This document shows, in pieces, positions 54,001 to 61,597 of a stretch of DNA of 64,000 bases (position 1 is the stretch's first letter; each line of letters starts with the position of its first letter). The stretch comes from Iodobacter ciconiae. Lineage in GTDB: Bacteria; Pseudomonadota; Gammaproteobacteria; Burkholderiales; Chitinibacteraceae. The position numbers were made by a program, and so were the translations under genes. The notes under the pieces are model-generated. The model searched no databases, was not told where the DNA came from, and saw only the letters and a list, made by a program, of their open reading frames with translations. The stretch is from the NCBI RefSeq assembly GCF_003952345.1, contig NZ_CP034433.1:1054001-1118000 (forward strand), given 5' to 3'.

Positions 54001-54722
54001 TGATGGATGCGCGCCTGATTGCAGGCACTGTGATCCAATTTCATCGAACAATGGATGATTTTCATAAAAAGGTACTGCAATTTAATCGCGAGCTGCAAAA
54101 CCATCTTGACCAGAATATTTCATTTGAAAGCATTAGCCAGGTGAAGGTTGAGGTCGTTTCGACGATTCGTGAGCTGGCGTATTGGCAGTCGATTTGTGAT
54201 ATGGCTGAGGCAAATCATCATTGGGTTAATGGTATGAGCAATGAACTGCCGCCAGAGGCATTTGCTAAAACGCTGGATGATTTGTTGAGCCACTGGGAAA
54301 CGAAGTCGGGTATTCAGGCTGATTTAAAGCAGCTGATCCGGATTCAGGGTGAGGTGGTTGAAAATGGCAACACACGTCAATTTAGGAAAGCATCGGATCT
54401 GGAGGCGGTTTCATCCAACGGCTTGTCCTACCTAGTGTTGGTCAGTATCTTTGTCGCCTTTATTAATCGGATTCGCCGCGATGCGAATGTGAATATTGTC
54501 TGGGCTTTGGATGAGCTTAAGGATTTAGATAGTGGCAATGTGGTGCATCTGATTGAGCTATTGAAGCGAAATCAAATCACACTGGTTTCGGCGTTTCCAG
54601 ACCCTGACCCAGAAACTTTGGAATTGTTTAATCATTGTTTCACGGTGGAGCCAGATCGACGCCTGATGCAAGTGCGTGTTGCTGACCCATTTTTGCTGGA
54701 AGAGGAGGCTGCTCATGTTTGA
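51036..54722 (+). CDS. SMC/MukB-like ATPase (JetC-like)
   Basis: A 1228-residue condensin-type ATPase. The N-terminal head has Walker A GRNGRGKT (residues 50-57). A long Gln/Glu/Lys-rich coiled coil (about 270-1000) is broken near 560-640 by a compact segment (PEPGTLLHFLRSE, DLSPQFIERIDSL) that would be the hinge. The C-terminal head has SSNGLSYLVLVSIF in place of the ABC signature and Walker B VWALDELKDLDSGN. Start is ATG 51036 or GTG two codons earlier; no strong ribosome site. It heads an overlapping four-gene operon with MukE-like, MukF-like and TOPRIM genes, as in Wadjet systems that cleave circular plasmids. Confidence 0.82.
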   Translation: MNFPSGNVDTATADLVSSPNFQLKKLILIDSLSIGRIIEFPVDGGAVLTGRNGRGKTSMLQLLLLFYGESPNRIVTTEAGKHSFTGYYLPRTTSYIVFEYQRPDGGLRMVVAHADRHGEKVCFRLVREGFDPRQFVTADGAFVPAPQLVRHLKLAGFRCHEQQIESLAEYRAIMLATHSSGGDRKRLREIRELSSDYGFTLPNKPLHQIEKIITGMFRRKTNFEDLQSMVVECTSDTQQTLSMTADRKKLEDWPRHFAAYTAVMTLESVMNQADQAAQQLEAARASLGEVKGKLESLLLHLEDQWHGLAEQKSKLDTEHQQALNRYTDARGQLQSKKIEAGKHAQYAEGKATELLQAWDHYEQQGIRASDELVARGQELRDEKQQLEKRQETLLGEQSEIAQRYETLKQKQQARFYSEKEVLDQQADQERQRFELLEQQLEQKVAGQRLDLDATQKTQREPYALALAQAQESVGSWRAQLNNPQVPAESQALVDTKQQALTDALEKKNQLSNVQQEKTAAFSTAKVNFERQERKVEDKKNELAKLESTLLEKQRFAMPEPGTLLHFLRSECSDWTQDVARVIDGELLTRTDLSPQFIERIDSLYGLNLDLSKLAPHVLADESTAQFEIVQQQRQVALCRAELEAEQATFGQCSSVCAQTETAMRQHEQVLLQAMAHVETAKAELASAKQQLNEQRNLAKANAEAGLARAKQTWEHCQCEIEQLDRACRDARDELEQKARQEKSALSEQKRAAIETLNTKEKAARAELAQTLLQLDAECRSALQAQGVDTERLKEIADRLQLIDRDLGKIKSVIESVQSWRLWLRDEWPKRENWQQDALQHRAYEEAFNQQLKALDREWKEGESRYQAQFEQVKQQLEKLDQQQKLTRTRLEKMAAYTAIEVTVVDLSWTLDLLVGLANKAEDDEQQCKTEVRRLVGELRRGFAKTPGAKPYEFMELNRLGLIDAPDEAWVPLFRTWFTEEHRTVQRILLMDARLIAGTVIQFHRTMDDFHKKVLQFNRELQNHLDQNISFESISQVKVEVVSTIRELAYWQSICDMAEANHHWVNGMSNELPPEAFAKTLDDLLSHWETKSGIQADLKQLIRIQGEVVENGNTRQFRKASDLEAVSSNGLSYLVLVSIFVAFINRIRRDANVNIVWALDELKDLDSGNVVHLIELLKRNQITLVSAFPDPDPETLELFNHCFTVEPDRRLMQVRVADPFLLEEEAAHV

Positions 54723-55341
54723 ACATACAGTGCGTCTTTTGCTCGAAGGTATATTTGTTTGCGAGATCACGCATCGCGAAGCGTTTGCCTTTTTGAATAA
54801 CCCAGCCAATCAGCAGAGCGTGAATGATTATTTGGGAAAAATTGGTCTGAAACTATCCAGAACTCAGCATGGTGGATCGTTTTTTGCGGCACACATAGAA
54901 ACTGGAGGACCAGAGAAAAAAGCTGCGAAAGAAGTTTTTACCAAAATCAAGCATGAGCTTCGCCCCTTGGTGGCTTTTCTTGAATTGGTAATGCGGGCCT
55001 CGCAAAAGGATGATGTGATTTGCGCTGGCTTTGTGATCGAAACGGCAAGCGTGATGCTGTCGATTGATAGTAATCCAACGCTGCGCAACGATTTGCAATC
55101 GCTCGCTAATTTGGTGAAGGGGCCGGCTGCTGATAGCTCGGATCGTGCCCGATTTAATAAAGTACTGAATCGCTTTAAGGATGAAGGTTATTTGTATCTC
55201 GCCAATAGTGAGCGCGAGATTTATCAAGTCACTGGCAAGATTGAATTCATCATGGAGGCAATTGCCTTTTTGTCCGAGCATGAAAAGATCGGGCTTGAGG
55301 ACGAAGAAGCCGAAGTCGCTAGCCAAGGATCATTGCTGTGA
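54715..55341 (+). CDS. MukE/JetB-like subunit
   Basis: A 208-residue winged-helix-type protein. Start ATG at 54715 has a perfect aggagg site and overlaps the SMC gene by 8 bases. It opens MFEHTVRLLLEGIFVCEITHREAF and has a C-terminal winged-helix-like segment (FNKVLNRFKDEGYLYLANSE and YQVTGKIEFIMEAIAFL), typical of MukE/MksE/JetB subunits that bind the kleisin. Family assignment is by architecture and operon position, not by a diagnostic motif. Confidence 0.7.
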   Translation: MFEHTVRLLLEGIFVCEITHREAFAFLNNPANQQSVNDYLGKIGLKLSRTQHGGSFFAAHIETGGPEKKAAKEVFTKIKHELRPLVAFLELVMRASQKDDVICAGFVIETASVMLSIDSNPTLRNDLQSLANLVKGPAADSSDRARFNKVLNRFKDEGYLYLANSEREIYQVTGKIEFIMEAIAFLSEHEKIGLEDEEAEVASQGSLL

Positions 55342-56588
55342 CCACGGGTGTAGCACATATTGCGGCCTATCTTGAGGTGCTGCATAAATATCGTGACTTG
55401 GTCGCCGATGCCTACATCAACGGCGGTATCACACTGAGCGATGAAACTCAGCGCGCCTTGTATTTACTCAAGCAGCACCGCGCGCTGGTGCCATCGATGC
55501 AGGATGAATTTCGCCTCAATTCAAGTTTAAGCCGTCACTTGGATGAAGTTTTCCTGCGGCAGCGCAATTACGCCGTCAGTGCCAACTTTGCCGAGCAAAT
55601 TGATCGTTTGCCACAATTGATTGATGAATATCTGAAGGCATGCCTTGACAACCGTTCTGAAGATCGAGATACCTACTCGGATGATTTCAAATCGGGCGTG
55701 TTTGAATTGGCGGAAGGACTCGATTCATTCTTAGCCCTCATGCGCTCTTTGGCAGATAACCGTTTTGCCAATGTCAGCACCCTGGAGCAGAAAAAACGCC
55801 AGAATGAGTTTTACCTTGGCAAGTGCGAACAAATTGGTGTTGCGCTGGGCGCATTGCAAGCTACTACATTGTTGGAGCAATTAAGTGGTTCGTCGTTGCT
55901 GCTGCCCTTGCTGCAAATCTACCAGAGCCAAATCTTAGAGCGTTTGCCGCAATGGCGCGCCTCGCTGATGGATATTTCAACGGTCTTAAAAGAATATCTG
56001 TACCGCTTGCGGCAAGTCGAGCCACAGGCTCAGCGTTTACGTGCATTTGCCCGGTTTCTACGCAAAAACCCGGATTACAGCCCGCCTGATGTGGATGAAC
56101 TCAATCATTTGCCTGATTGGTGCTCAACGTTCGAAGGTTTCAAGATCTCAGCCCACGCTGATTTATCGGATAACCTGACCCGCGATGTTTTAGTTGAAAT
56201 CGCGCAAGCTATACCGGCACCCAAATTGCGTTTTGCTGTAGAGCGCCAAGCTGGCCAAATGATTACGGATGATGCGCAAGACCGAGTAAGTATTATCGTA
56301 GCATCACCAGTTCAACGGGCATTTGCACTGTATTTGAAGGCAGCAAGACTGTCTCAAGTGCCGATGTCAGCCATTGAGTGGCTACGAAAAATGCCCGACT
56401 ATCCGTTAATTGATGAGGCTGCGTGGCTGGTTTATGCACTGCATGCTTGGCAGATTTTAGAGGCCAAGAAAAAAATATCCGATTTAGCGATGCGTCGTAT
56501 GGAAGCAAACGTGGCCTATCCAGGCCTGAGTGAAGCTATGTCTGGTAATCTGATTGTGACCGATGTGGAAATATGGAAAAAAGCTTAA
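55338..56588 (+). CDS. MukF/JetA-like (kleisin) subunit
   Basis: A 416-residue, almost entirely helical protein starting at GTG in a GTGA overlap with the upstream stop. The N-terminal winged-helix-like part (INGGITLSDETQRALYLLKQ, FRLNSSLSRHLDEVFLRQRN) and long helical middle resemble MukF/MksF/JetA subunits, which bridge SMC heads. The C-terminal third (VSIIVASPVQRAFALYLKAAR) would correspond to the second head-binding domain. Order SMC-MukE-MukF is reversed relative to the usual MukF-E-B or JetA-B-C. Overlaps the next gene by 16 bases. Confidence 0.68.
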   Translation: MTTGVAHIAAYLEVLHKYRDLVADAYINGGITLSDETQRALYLLKQHRALVPSMQDEFRLNSSLSRHLDEVFLRQRNYAVSANFAEQIDRLPQLIDEYLKACLDNRSEDRDTYSDDFKSGVFELAEGLDSFLALMRSLADNRFANVSTLEQKKRQNEFYLGKCEQIGVALGALQATTLLEQLSGSSLLLPLLQIYQSQILERLPQWRASLMDISTVLKEYLYRLRQVEPQAQRLRAFARFLRKNPDYSPPDVDELNHLPDWCSTFEGFKISAHADLSDNLTRDVLVEIAQAIPAPKLRFAVERQAGQMITDDAQDRVSIIVASPVQRAFALYLKAARLSQVPMSAIEWLRKMPDYPLIDEAAWLVYALHAWQILEAKKKISDLAMRRMEANVAYPGLSEAMSGNLIVTDVEIWKKA

Positions 56589-57448
56589 TCAAAACCTTGC
56601 TGCGCATTGTACAAAGTGATGAGAATAGATTTGCACCTTCACTTGGATTAACCCAATTTGCCAATAACCATCAAATTGGTCGCCAGCAGGGTAAAAGTTA
56701 TCTTTTTAATGCTACCGACAAGCAAATCATTAAAGACCTGCTTAAGATTGAAGCGGGGATTGATGCAAATTCAACACGCCCCGATGCATGGGATGGATTA
56801 AGTCGTACGGAAAGCTTGGCATTAGCTAGTAACGAAAAACTAAGCCGAAGTAATGTGAGATTGAACCGCGTTGCAGTTAAAGCTTTAGCGGGCAGGGCGT
56901 TATGCCTTGGCGATGAGGCGATGAAGCTTCCTGATGGAAGCCATTTGGAGCTGGATTGGCAGCAAGTTTCACTGCTAAATCGGCACGATGGCGTAGTGCT
57001 GGTTGAAAATTGGGAAGCATTTGAAAATATCCATAATTTGCAGTTTGAGCCCAATATTGCTTGCAGCAACCCGCTCGTGATATTTCGGGGAATGCCGCAG
57101 GTTTATCGGCAAGATTATTCAATCGAACTTTTAGAAACGCTCAAGTTGCCTGTTTACGCTTTTGTTGATTTTGATCCGGCTGGCTTAATGATTGCCCTTA
57201 GCACGCCTCATTTCATGAGTTTAATTGCCCCACCCAATGACATGCTTGATGCTGCCTTTAAAGCGTGCACCAATGTCGTAAGATTTCAAAGCCAGCTGCC
57301 TGAAACACAAGCTGTGCTAGAACAGTGTACGCATTCTGAAATTAGCCACTATTGGCAATTGTTTAAAAATGCTGGTGTAGCTTTACCCCAAGAATATTTC
57401 TTGTCGGGCATCTCATTAGTAACAACGAACGAATTAATTCAATATTAA
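56573..57448 (+). CDS. TOPRIM nuclease-like subunit (JetD-like)
   Basis: A 291-residue protein. A DNA-binding-like N-terminal half (LIKTLLRIVQSDENRF to about residue 110) precedes a TOPRIM core with the glutamate in GVVLVENWEAFENI and the DxD in VYAFVDFDPAGLMIAL. This is the fold of Spo11/TopoVIA and of JetD, the nuclease subunit of Wadjet that cuts DNA recognised by loop extrusion. It ends the overlapping four-gene operon. The catalytic acids are present, so the system may be active. Confidence 0.75.
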   Translation: MEKSLIKTLLRIVQSDENRFAPSLGLTQFANNHQIGRQQGKSYLFNATDKQIIKDLLKIEAGIDANSTRPDAWDGLSRTESLALASNEKLSRSNVRLNRVAVKALAGRALCLGDEAMKLPDGSHLELDWQQVSLLNRHDGVVLVENWEAFENIHNLQFEPNIACSNPLVIFRGMPQVYRQDYSIELLETLKLPVYAFVDFDPAGLMIALSTPHFMSLIAPPNDMLDAAFKACTNVVRFQSQLPETQAVLEQCTHSEISHYWQLFKNAGVALPQEYFLSGISLVTTNELIQY

Positions 57449-57455
57449 ATTGGCT

Positions 57456-57785
57456 ATGACAAAAATTCAGCAATCTCTTCTTTCTTCATTTGAGCACCAC
57501 CGCTTTGTCTTCCGTACGATGTCGAAGCTAATTTTGCTTCTGAACTAAATGATTTGGGTGATAGCACCATTGTTTAGCTCGATAGCATCGTCGCATTGGG
57601 CGTAAAGCTAGATATTGAGCGCGTGCCCGCAGATAGCAAGTGGCTTTTTTATAGCCAGCAAGAGCAGCCTGTGCCTGAGGATGATTGGCTGCTTGATGTG
57701 CGTATGCGCGCAAAACCGTTTCATGTGGATGAAGCGTCGATCCAGTTAGAAGAGCTTGACTTGTCAATCAGCACCGAAAAAGACC
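57456..57785 (+). pseudogene. pglZ: Relic of a BREX pglZ gene (5' end)
   Basis: The reading begins MTKIQQSLLSSFEHHRFVF, then after a one-base loss continues YDVEANFASELNDLGDSTIV, a TAG stop, LDSIVALGVKLDIERVPADS, KWLFYSQQEQPVPEDDWLL and DVRMRAKPFHVDEASIQLEE. This matches the N-terminus of the BREX alkaline-phosphatase-like protein PglZ (IQ-x-L...HR-x-VFWYD...K-x-LLY...DNWLLD). The expected Trp codon is destroyed at the frameshift. Only about 110 of some 800 codons remain. It starts 8 bases after the TOPRIM gene. Confidence 0.65.
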
Positions 57786-58351
57786 TTGAATGCATCCACC
57801 TTGCCAGCGGAGTATCTGCCAGACATGCATGTGGAACAACAGGGGCGAGTCTGAGTTTCGCCTTTGGTTGCAGGGGCAGCCGTTTACCGTCTTGAGTGTT
57901 TTGATCCGAAGCCAAGACTTTGATCTGACGCGTAGGGTCACAAAGTGGAAGGAGTCAGAAAAACTGGCGGTCTTTATCGCTGGCGGCCTTCGTGCCTGTC
58001 TGGCTAGAGGGGAAACTTTTATCGGCAAGCCAGACGAAGGGCCAACATCAGGTGGGGAATTGGAAAAATGAATAACTCAGATAGCGTTGTTCGGCAAGAC
58101 AATATTATTCAAAATGCCGTCCAGCAACTCTTTAAGGGATGTGCGCCAGAGCGGGAGGCGGAACTAAAGACAATTGGGGAGCCTCGAATACACATCCTGC
58201 TGTGCAGGATCGTATCGACGCAGTGGAGGCTACGATGGGGGCAGAACGGGATGAACTCGCCAAAGTGATAGCACGCACAGCCTTTGCTGTTCTTCGAACG
58301 TTGTGGCCAACCGCGCCGGACGTTGCGGTGTATCACCAGCAAGCTACGTAG
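57786..58351 (+). pseudogene. Decayed coding fragments, unrecognised
   Basis: Two successive broken reading frames. The first, with frameshifts near 57855, reads LPAEYLPDMHVEQQGRV then EFRLWLQGQPFTVLSVLIRS, DFDLTRRVTKWKESEKLAVF and IAGGLRACLARGETF to a stop at 58071. The second starts ATG 58068 (MNNSDSVVRQDNIIQNAVQQ), loses frame near 58170 and ends NTHPAVQDRIDAVEATMG to LWPTAPDVAVYHQQAT. The NTHPAVQDRI piece vaguely recalls the tail of M48 peptidases but I do not trust it. Coding-like composition with overlapping stop/start (AAATGA) suggests a former operon. Confidence 0.5.
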
Positions 58352-58427
58352 ATGCGTGCCGTGCGTGGTGCATGGTTACCATAGGTGTTGTATATACTTT
58401 GGAAGTACATTTGATGAGGGCTGAGTC

Positions 58428-58739
58428 ATGTCTAAGGGCGCTGTTTTCACCATGAAGCTGGAGCCTGAGTTGCGCGCCGAGTTCATGGCCGAAGCGGAGG
58501 CCGCCCACAGGCCGGCTTCACAGGTCTTGCGCGAGTTGATGCGCGAGTTCATCCAGCTTCAGCGGGAGAGTAGGGAATATGATGAGTTCCTGGGCCGTAA
58601 GGTTGATGTTGGCCGTACTTCGATGCGCACTGGCGTTGGTTACTTCAATGATGAGGTTGAAGCCACGTTCGCCGCTCGCCGCTCGCCGCTCGGCGTGCTG
58701 CCGTGGCGAACCTGGCGTGAGGGGCATTTGAATACCTGA
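58428..58739 (+). CDS. ParD-like ribbon-helix-helix antitoxin
   Basis: A 103-residue protein. The N-terminus (VFTMKLEPELRAEFMAEAEA then HRPASQVLRELMREFIQ) is a ribbon-helix-helix DNA-binding domain of stability-type antitoxins. The C-terminal tail (about 75-103) is read through three tandem 7-base units (58671-58691), so its frame may have been altered. Upstream lies a plausible promoter and gctgag near the ATG. It overlaps the toxin gene. Confidence 0.8.
   Translation: MSKGAVFTMKLEPELRAEFMAEAEAAHRPASQVLRELMREFIQLQRESREYDEFLGRKVDVGRTSMRTGVGYFNDEVEATFAARRSPLGVLPWRTWREGHLNT
58671..58691. repeat. Three tandem copies of gccgctc in the antitoxin gene
   Basis: A 7-base unit present three times in a row. 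Because 7 is not a multiple of 3, gain or loss of a unit shifts the antitoxin frame. Confidence 0.85.
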
Positions 58740-59001
58740 AGCGCTGCAGGATCGCGCTGATGTTTGGGACCACATCGCGGCAGACAACCCGCGAGCAGCT
58801 GCCCGTATGGATGAGCTTTTCAGTGATGCGGCCGTTAGACTGGCCGATCACCCGAAGCTGGGGCTGCCAGGAAAGATTCAAGGAACCCGCGAGCTAATCC
58901 CACATGAATGCTATCGCTTGGTGTACGAAATCAGCGGCGAATCCGTGTGGATGCTGGCCTTGGGTCACTCTGCGTGCCAGTGGGCATTGCTTCGTAATTG
59001 A
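58717..59001 (+). pseudogene. ParE/RelE-type toxin gene with a nonsense codon
   Basis: The frame from GTG 58717 reads V-R-G-I-stop-I-P-E-A-L-Q-D-R-A-D-V-W and continues DHIAADNPRAAARMDELFSD then ADHPKLGLPGK and LIPHECYRLVYEISGE, a complete ParE-type toxin of about 94 codons. Codon 5, normally Trp in these toxins (I-W-x-P-E-A-L), is TGA at 58729-58731. The remainder is intact. Restart at the internal ATG 58807 would remove the first helix, so the toxin is probably inactive. The 23-base overlap with the antitoxin gene is normal for the family. Confidence 0.75.
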
Positions 59002-59099
59002 GTGGGTTTAATGAAAATTTCGAACCGGTAAGATGCTATGTTTTTAGCGTTTGTTGTTTTTGGGGTTAGGAAAGATGGGAAATTAAAAAATTAGAGATC

Positions 59100-59160
59100 G
59101 ACCACGGCTAATTCAGTTGATTGTTTGTTTTTAACTGTGGTCTGATCCCGTTTTTGCTTT
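59100..59160. repeat. Dispersed repeat, uninterrupted copy
   Basis: gaccacggctaatt, then tttaactgtggtctgatccc and a T-rich tail. Related to 40363-40393 and 42637-42681. The ends (gaccac/gtggtc) are inverted, so it could fold on itself or be a small mobile sequence. Confidence 0.65.
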
Positions 59161-59188
59161 GACATGTCATTATGTAGGTTTTTTATTG

Positions 59189-59969
59189 TTATGCGTTTGA
59201 CCTTATAAGCCCAGTTAAAAAACCAGACCATGACGAGAAATCTTCTGTTGCATATACAAAATTGCATATAGTTCTATTAAACTCTTCAATGCTATGGCCT
59301 TGCTCTTCAGCGCCTCGGGTTAATACTAAATAAAGGTTTTTTCCATTTGAGTCGTTATTTTTTTTGTAGATATTTTGTAATCATGAATGATGTCATCTAT
59401 CTCTCGATAAGTATATATGTTATCCCCTAGTTGCTTAGAGAATGCCGCGCAAGGTGTGTCGATAAGTTTGTTTTTTATGTGTTTTTCAATGCTTTTTATT
59501 AGGAGGTATGTTTTAATTAATCCGCTATATTTGTGTGGTTTTGCATATTTTTCATTGCATTCTTTCCTAATATCACCATCAAGTATCGAATAAATTTTAC
59601 ATTGTTTGCCAGTTAGAGATGAGGATGTGAACTCATAGTGCATTTCTAGGGTTTTGTCCCAGCTGCCACAAGGAAGGATTTTAATTAACTTCCGCCCTCT
59701 GTATTTTTTTTGAGATGAAAAATTTTTGATGGTTTGATATGGTTAATAATCTGAATGCTGTGGGTTGCAAAATAAATACAAAAATTATATTTTGCAGATG
59801 TTTCATGAAGAAATTTAGCTAATCTTTCTTGGGCAGATGGGTGCAGTGCTATTTCAATTTCATCTATGATCATTAAACTGCAATTGGAATTGCTTCTAGA
59901 TTGTTTGAATTTCAATCGTTCATTGATAAAGCTAAGCATGCCAATTAATAGTAACTCTCCTGCCCCTTG
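59189..59969 (-). pseudogene. C-terminal part of an OLD-like AAA ATPase, broken by an IS
   Basis: The minus strand preserves about 260 codons. ELLLIGMLSFINER leads to Walker B LMIIDEIEIALHPSAQERLA and the switch IYFATHSIQIINHI, then an OLD-like C-terminus with CKIYSILDGDIRKE. The N-terminal ATPase half, including Walker A, is missing beyond the IS end at 59970. Two frameshifts occur in A8 runs (T8 on the plus strand, 59704-59711 and 59358-59365); each would be repaired by one more A, giving a frame ending GFLTGLIRSNA. The remnant resembles ATPases of anti-phage systems. AT-rich, foreign composition. Confidence 0.75.
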
Positions 59970-60035
59970 TGTCAGGATAGTTGAGATACTCCCTTTTCAG
60001 GGATTCCAACTTATTTAGGGGGCTGGTTACTTATC

Positions 60036-60533
60036 ATGTCGCGTATTCCCAAGGCTCGTAAAGATGCCATTTTAAGCAAAATGCTTGCTCCTTACCCGAT
60101 CAGCATCCGGCAGTTGGCGCTGCAAGAAAACCTCTCCGAAGCCACGTTGTACAATTGGAGAAATCAACTTCGCCAGGAGGGCCGCCCCGTGCCCGAACAT
60201 CATCGCAGCAGTGAAAACTGGTCTGCTCAAACCCGTTTTGCCATGGTCGTTGAAACCATTGCCATGTCAGAAATCGAGCTGAGTGAATATTGTCGTGCCA
60301 AGGGTTTATTCCCGGAGCAAGTGAAACAATGGCGCGATCTCTCCATTCAGGCCCAGGGCCAGGCTGAAGTCAGCACGCCGGAGCAGGCGCAGGAAAACAA
60401 AACGCTGCGTAAGCAAAACAAGCAGCTGGAGCGGGAAATTTTGCGTAAAGATAAGGCACTGGCGGAGGCGGCCGCATTGCTGATTCTGCAAAAAAAGGTG
60501 CGCGCCCTTTGGGGCGAACCAGAGGAAGACTGA
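60036..60533 (+). CDS. IS3-family transposase OrfA
   Basis: A 165-residue protein with an N-terminal helix-turn-helix (ISIRQLALQENLSEATLYNWRNQ), a second HTH-like segment (IELSEYCRAKGLFPEQVKQW) and a C-terminal leucine-zipper-like coil (KTLRKQNKQLEREILRKDKALAEA). It would bind the element ends and dimerise. The slippery heptamer A_AAA_AAG at 60491-60497 lies near its end and would yield the OrfAB fusion by -1 frameshifting. Confidence 0.88.
   Translation: MSRIPKARKDAILSKMLAPYPISIRQLALQENLSEATLYNWRNQLRQEGRPVPEHHRSSENWSAQTRFAMVVETIAMSEIELSEYCRAKGLFPEQVKQWRDLSIQAQGQAEVSTPEQAQENKTLRKQNKQLEREILRKDKALAEAAALLILQKKVRALWGEPEED
60491..60497 (+). promoter_or_regulatory. Programmed -1 frameshift site of the IS
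   Basis: a_aaa_aag in the OrfA frame, with the -1 frame open from here into OrfB, the canonical slippery heptamer of IS3-family elements. Confidence 0.8.
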
Positions 60534-61597
60534 CATCACTGGATCAACGGGAACGGCTTACCGCGTGGATCAAACAGGCGTGTCATGCCGGTGCGAGCTT
60601 ATATCGCGCTTGCGAAACCATCGGTATTTCGGTGCATAGCTGGTATCGCTGGCAAGCGGCTGGTAAGGTAACCGCGGATCAGCGGCCTTTGATCAAACGG
60701 AACAATCCATCGAACAAGCTGAGTGAAACAGAGCGTCAGGCGATTTTATCGGTGTGCAACAGCCCGCGTTTTAACAGCGTTCCGCCCAGCCAGATCGTGC
60801 CGATTCTGAGCGATGAAGGCCGCTATTTGGCTTCTGAATCAACGATGTACCGCCTGCTGCGGCAAGCCAATCAACTACAGCATCGTGGCCGTGCCGCCAA
60901 AGCGGTACGCAAAGCCAAACCAACCAGCTTCACCGCCACCGGCCCAAATCAAGTCTGGATGTGGGATATCACCTGGCTGCCCAGTCAGGTGAAAGGCGAG
61001 TATTACAAGCTGTATATGATCGAAGACCTGTTCAGCCGCTATCCAGTAGGCTGGGAAGTGCATGCGGAAGAAACAGGGGAATTAGCGGCCGAATTATTGC
61101 AACGCAGCGTGCTGGCCCAGCGTTGCAGTATGAATCCACTGGTATTGCATTCAGATAATGGTGCGCCGATGAAAAGCTATACGCTGAAAGCCAAGCTGGA
61201 GATGCTGGGGATTGCCTCTTCATTTAGCCGTCCCCGCGTCAGCAATGACAACCCCTATGCGGAGTCATTGTTTCGCACGCTGAAATACTGGCCCGCCTGG
61301 CCGCATAAAGGCTTTGCCAGTCTGGATGAAGCAAGGCAATGGGTGAGGCGCTTTGTGGATTGGTACAGCCATACGCACCGGCACAGCGGCATTCAATTTG
61401 TCACGCCATCACAGCGGCATCAAGGGCAGGACAAAGCGCTGTTAGAAAAGCGCCATGCGGTTTACCAAACCGCCCGCTTGGCGCGGCCGGAACGGTGGCG
61501 CAATACGACACGGAACTGGAGCTGGCAAAACGAAGTGCAATTGAACCCGGACCGGGTCATTGAGCCCAAAACAAGCGAGGAATTACAGGCGGCCTAA
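60509..61597 (+). CDS. IS3-family transposase OrfB (DDE domain)
   Basis: A 362-residue open frame in the -1 frame relative to OrfA and overlapping it by 25 bases. An HTH_21-like part (LSETERQAILSVCNSPRFNS) precedes the rve integrase core with the DDE triad: Asp in QVWMWDITWLPS, Asp in LHSDNGAP, Glu in NDNPYAESLFRTLKY. The TTG start is nominal; expression is probably as the OrfAB fusion. No stop interrupts the frame, so the element appears competent. Confidence 0.9.
   Translation: MGRTRGRLTSLDQRERLTAWIKQACHAGASLYRACETIGISVHSWYRWQAAGKVTADQRPLIKRNNPSNKLSETERQAILSVCNSPRFNSVPPSQIVPILSDEGRYLASESTMYRLLRQANQLQHRGRAAKAVRKAKPTSFTATGPNQVWMWDITWLPSQVKGEYYKLYMIEDLFSRYPVGWEVHAEETGELAAELLQRSVLAQRCSMNPLVLHSDNGAPMKSYTLKAKLEMLGIASSFSRPRVSNDNPYAESLFRTLKYWPAWPHKGFASLDEARQWVRRFVDWYSHTHRHSGIQFVTPSQRHQGQDKALLEKRHAVYQTARLARPERWRNTTRNWSWQNEVQLNPDRVIEPKTSEELQAA

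Noticed and set aside
51036..57448. Housekeeping MukBEF/MksBEF instead of a Wadjet-like system
   Set aside because: A TOPRIM gene overlaps the end of the operon and the setting is an island with other defence genes; chromosomal MukBEF lacks the nuclease. Kept as the main alternative.
58139..58351. M48 peptidase fragment (NTHPAVQDRI)
   Set aside because: The match is only ten residues and no HExxH or membrane segment is nearby.
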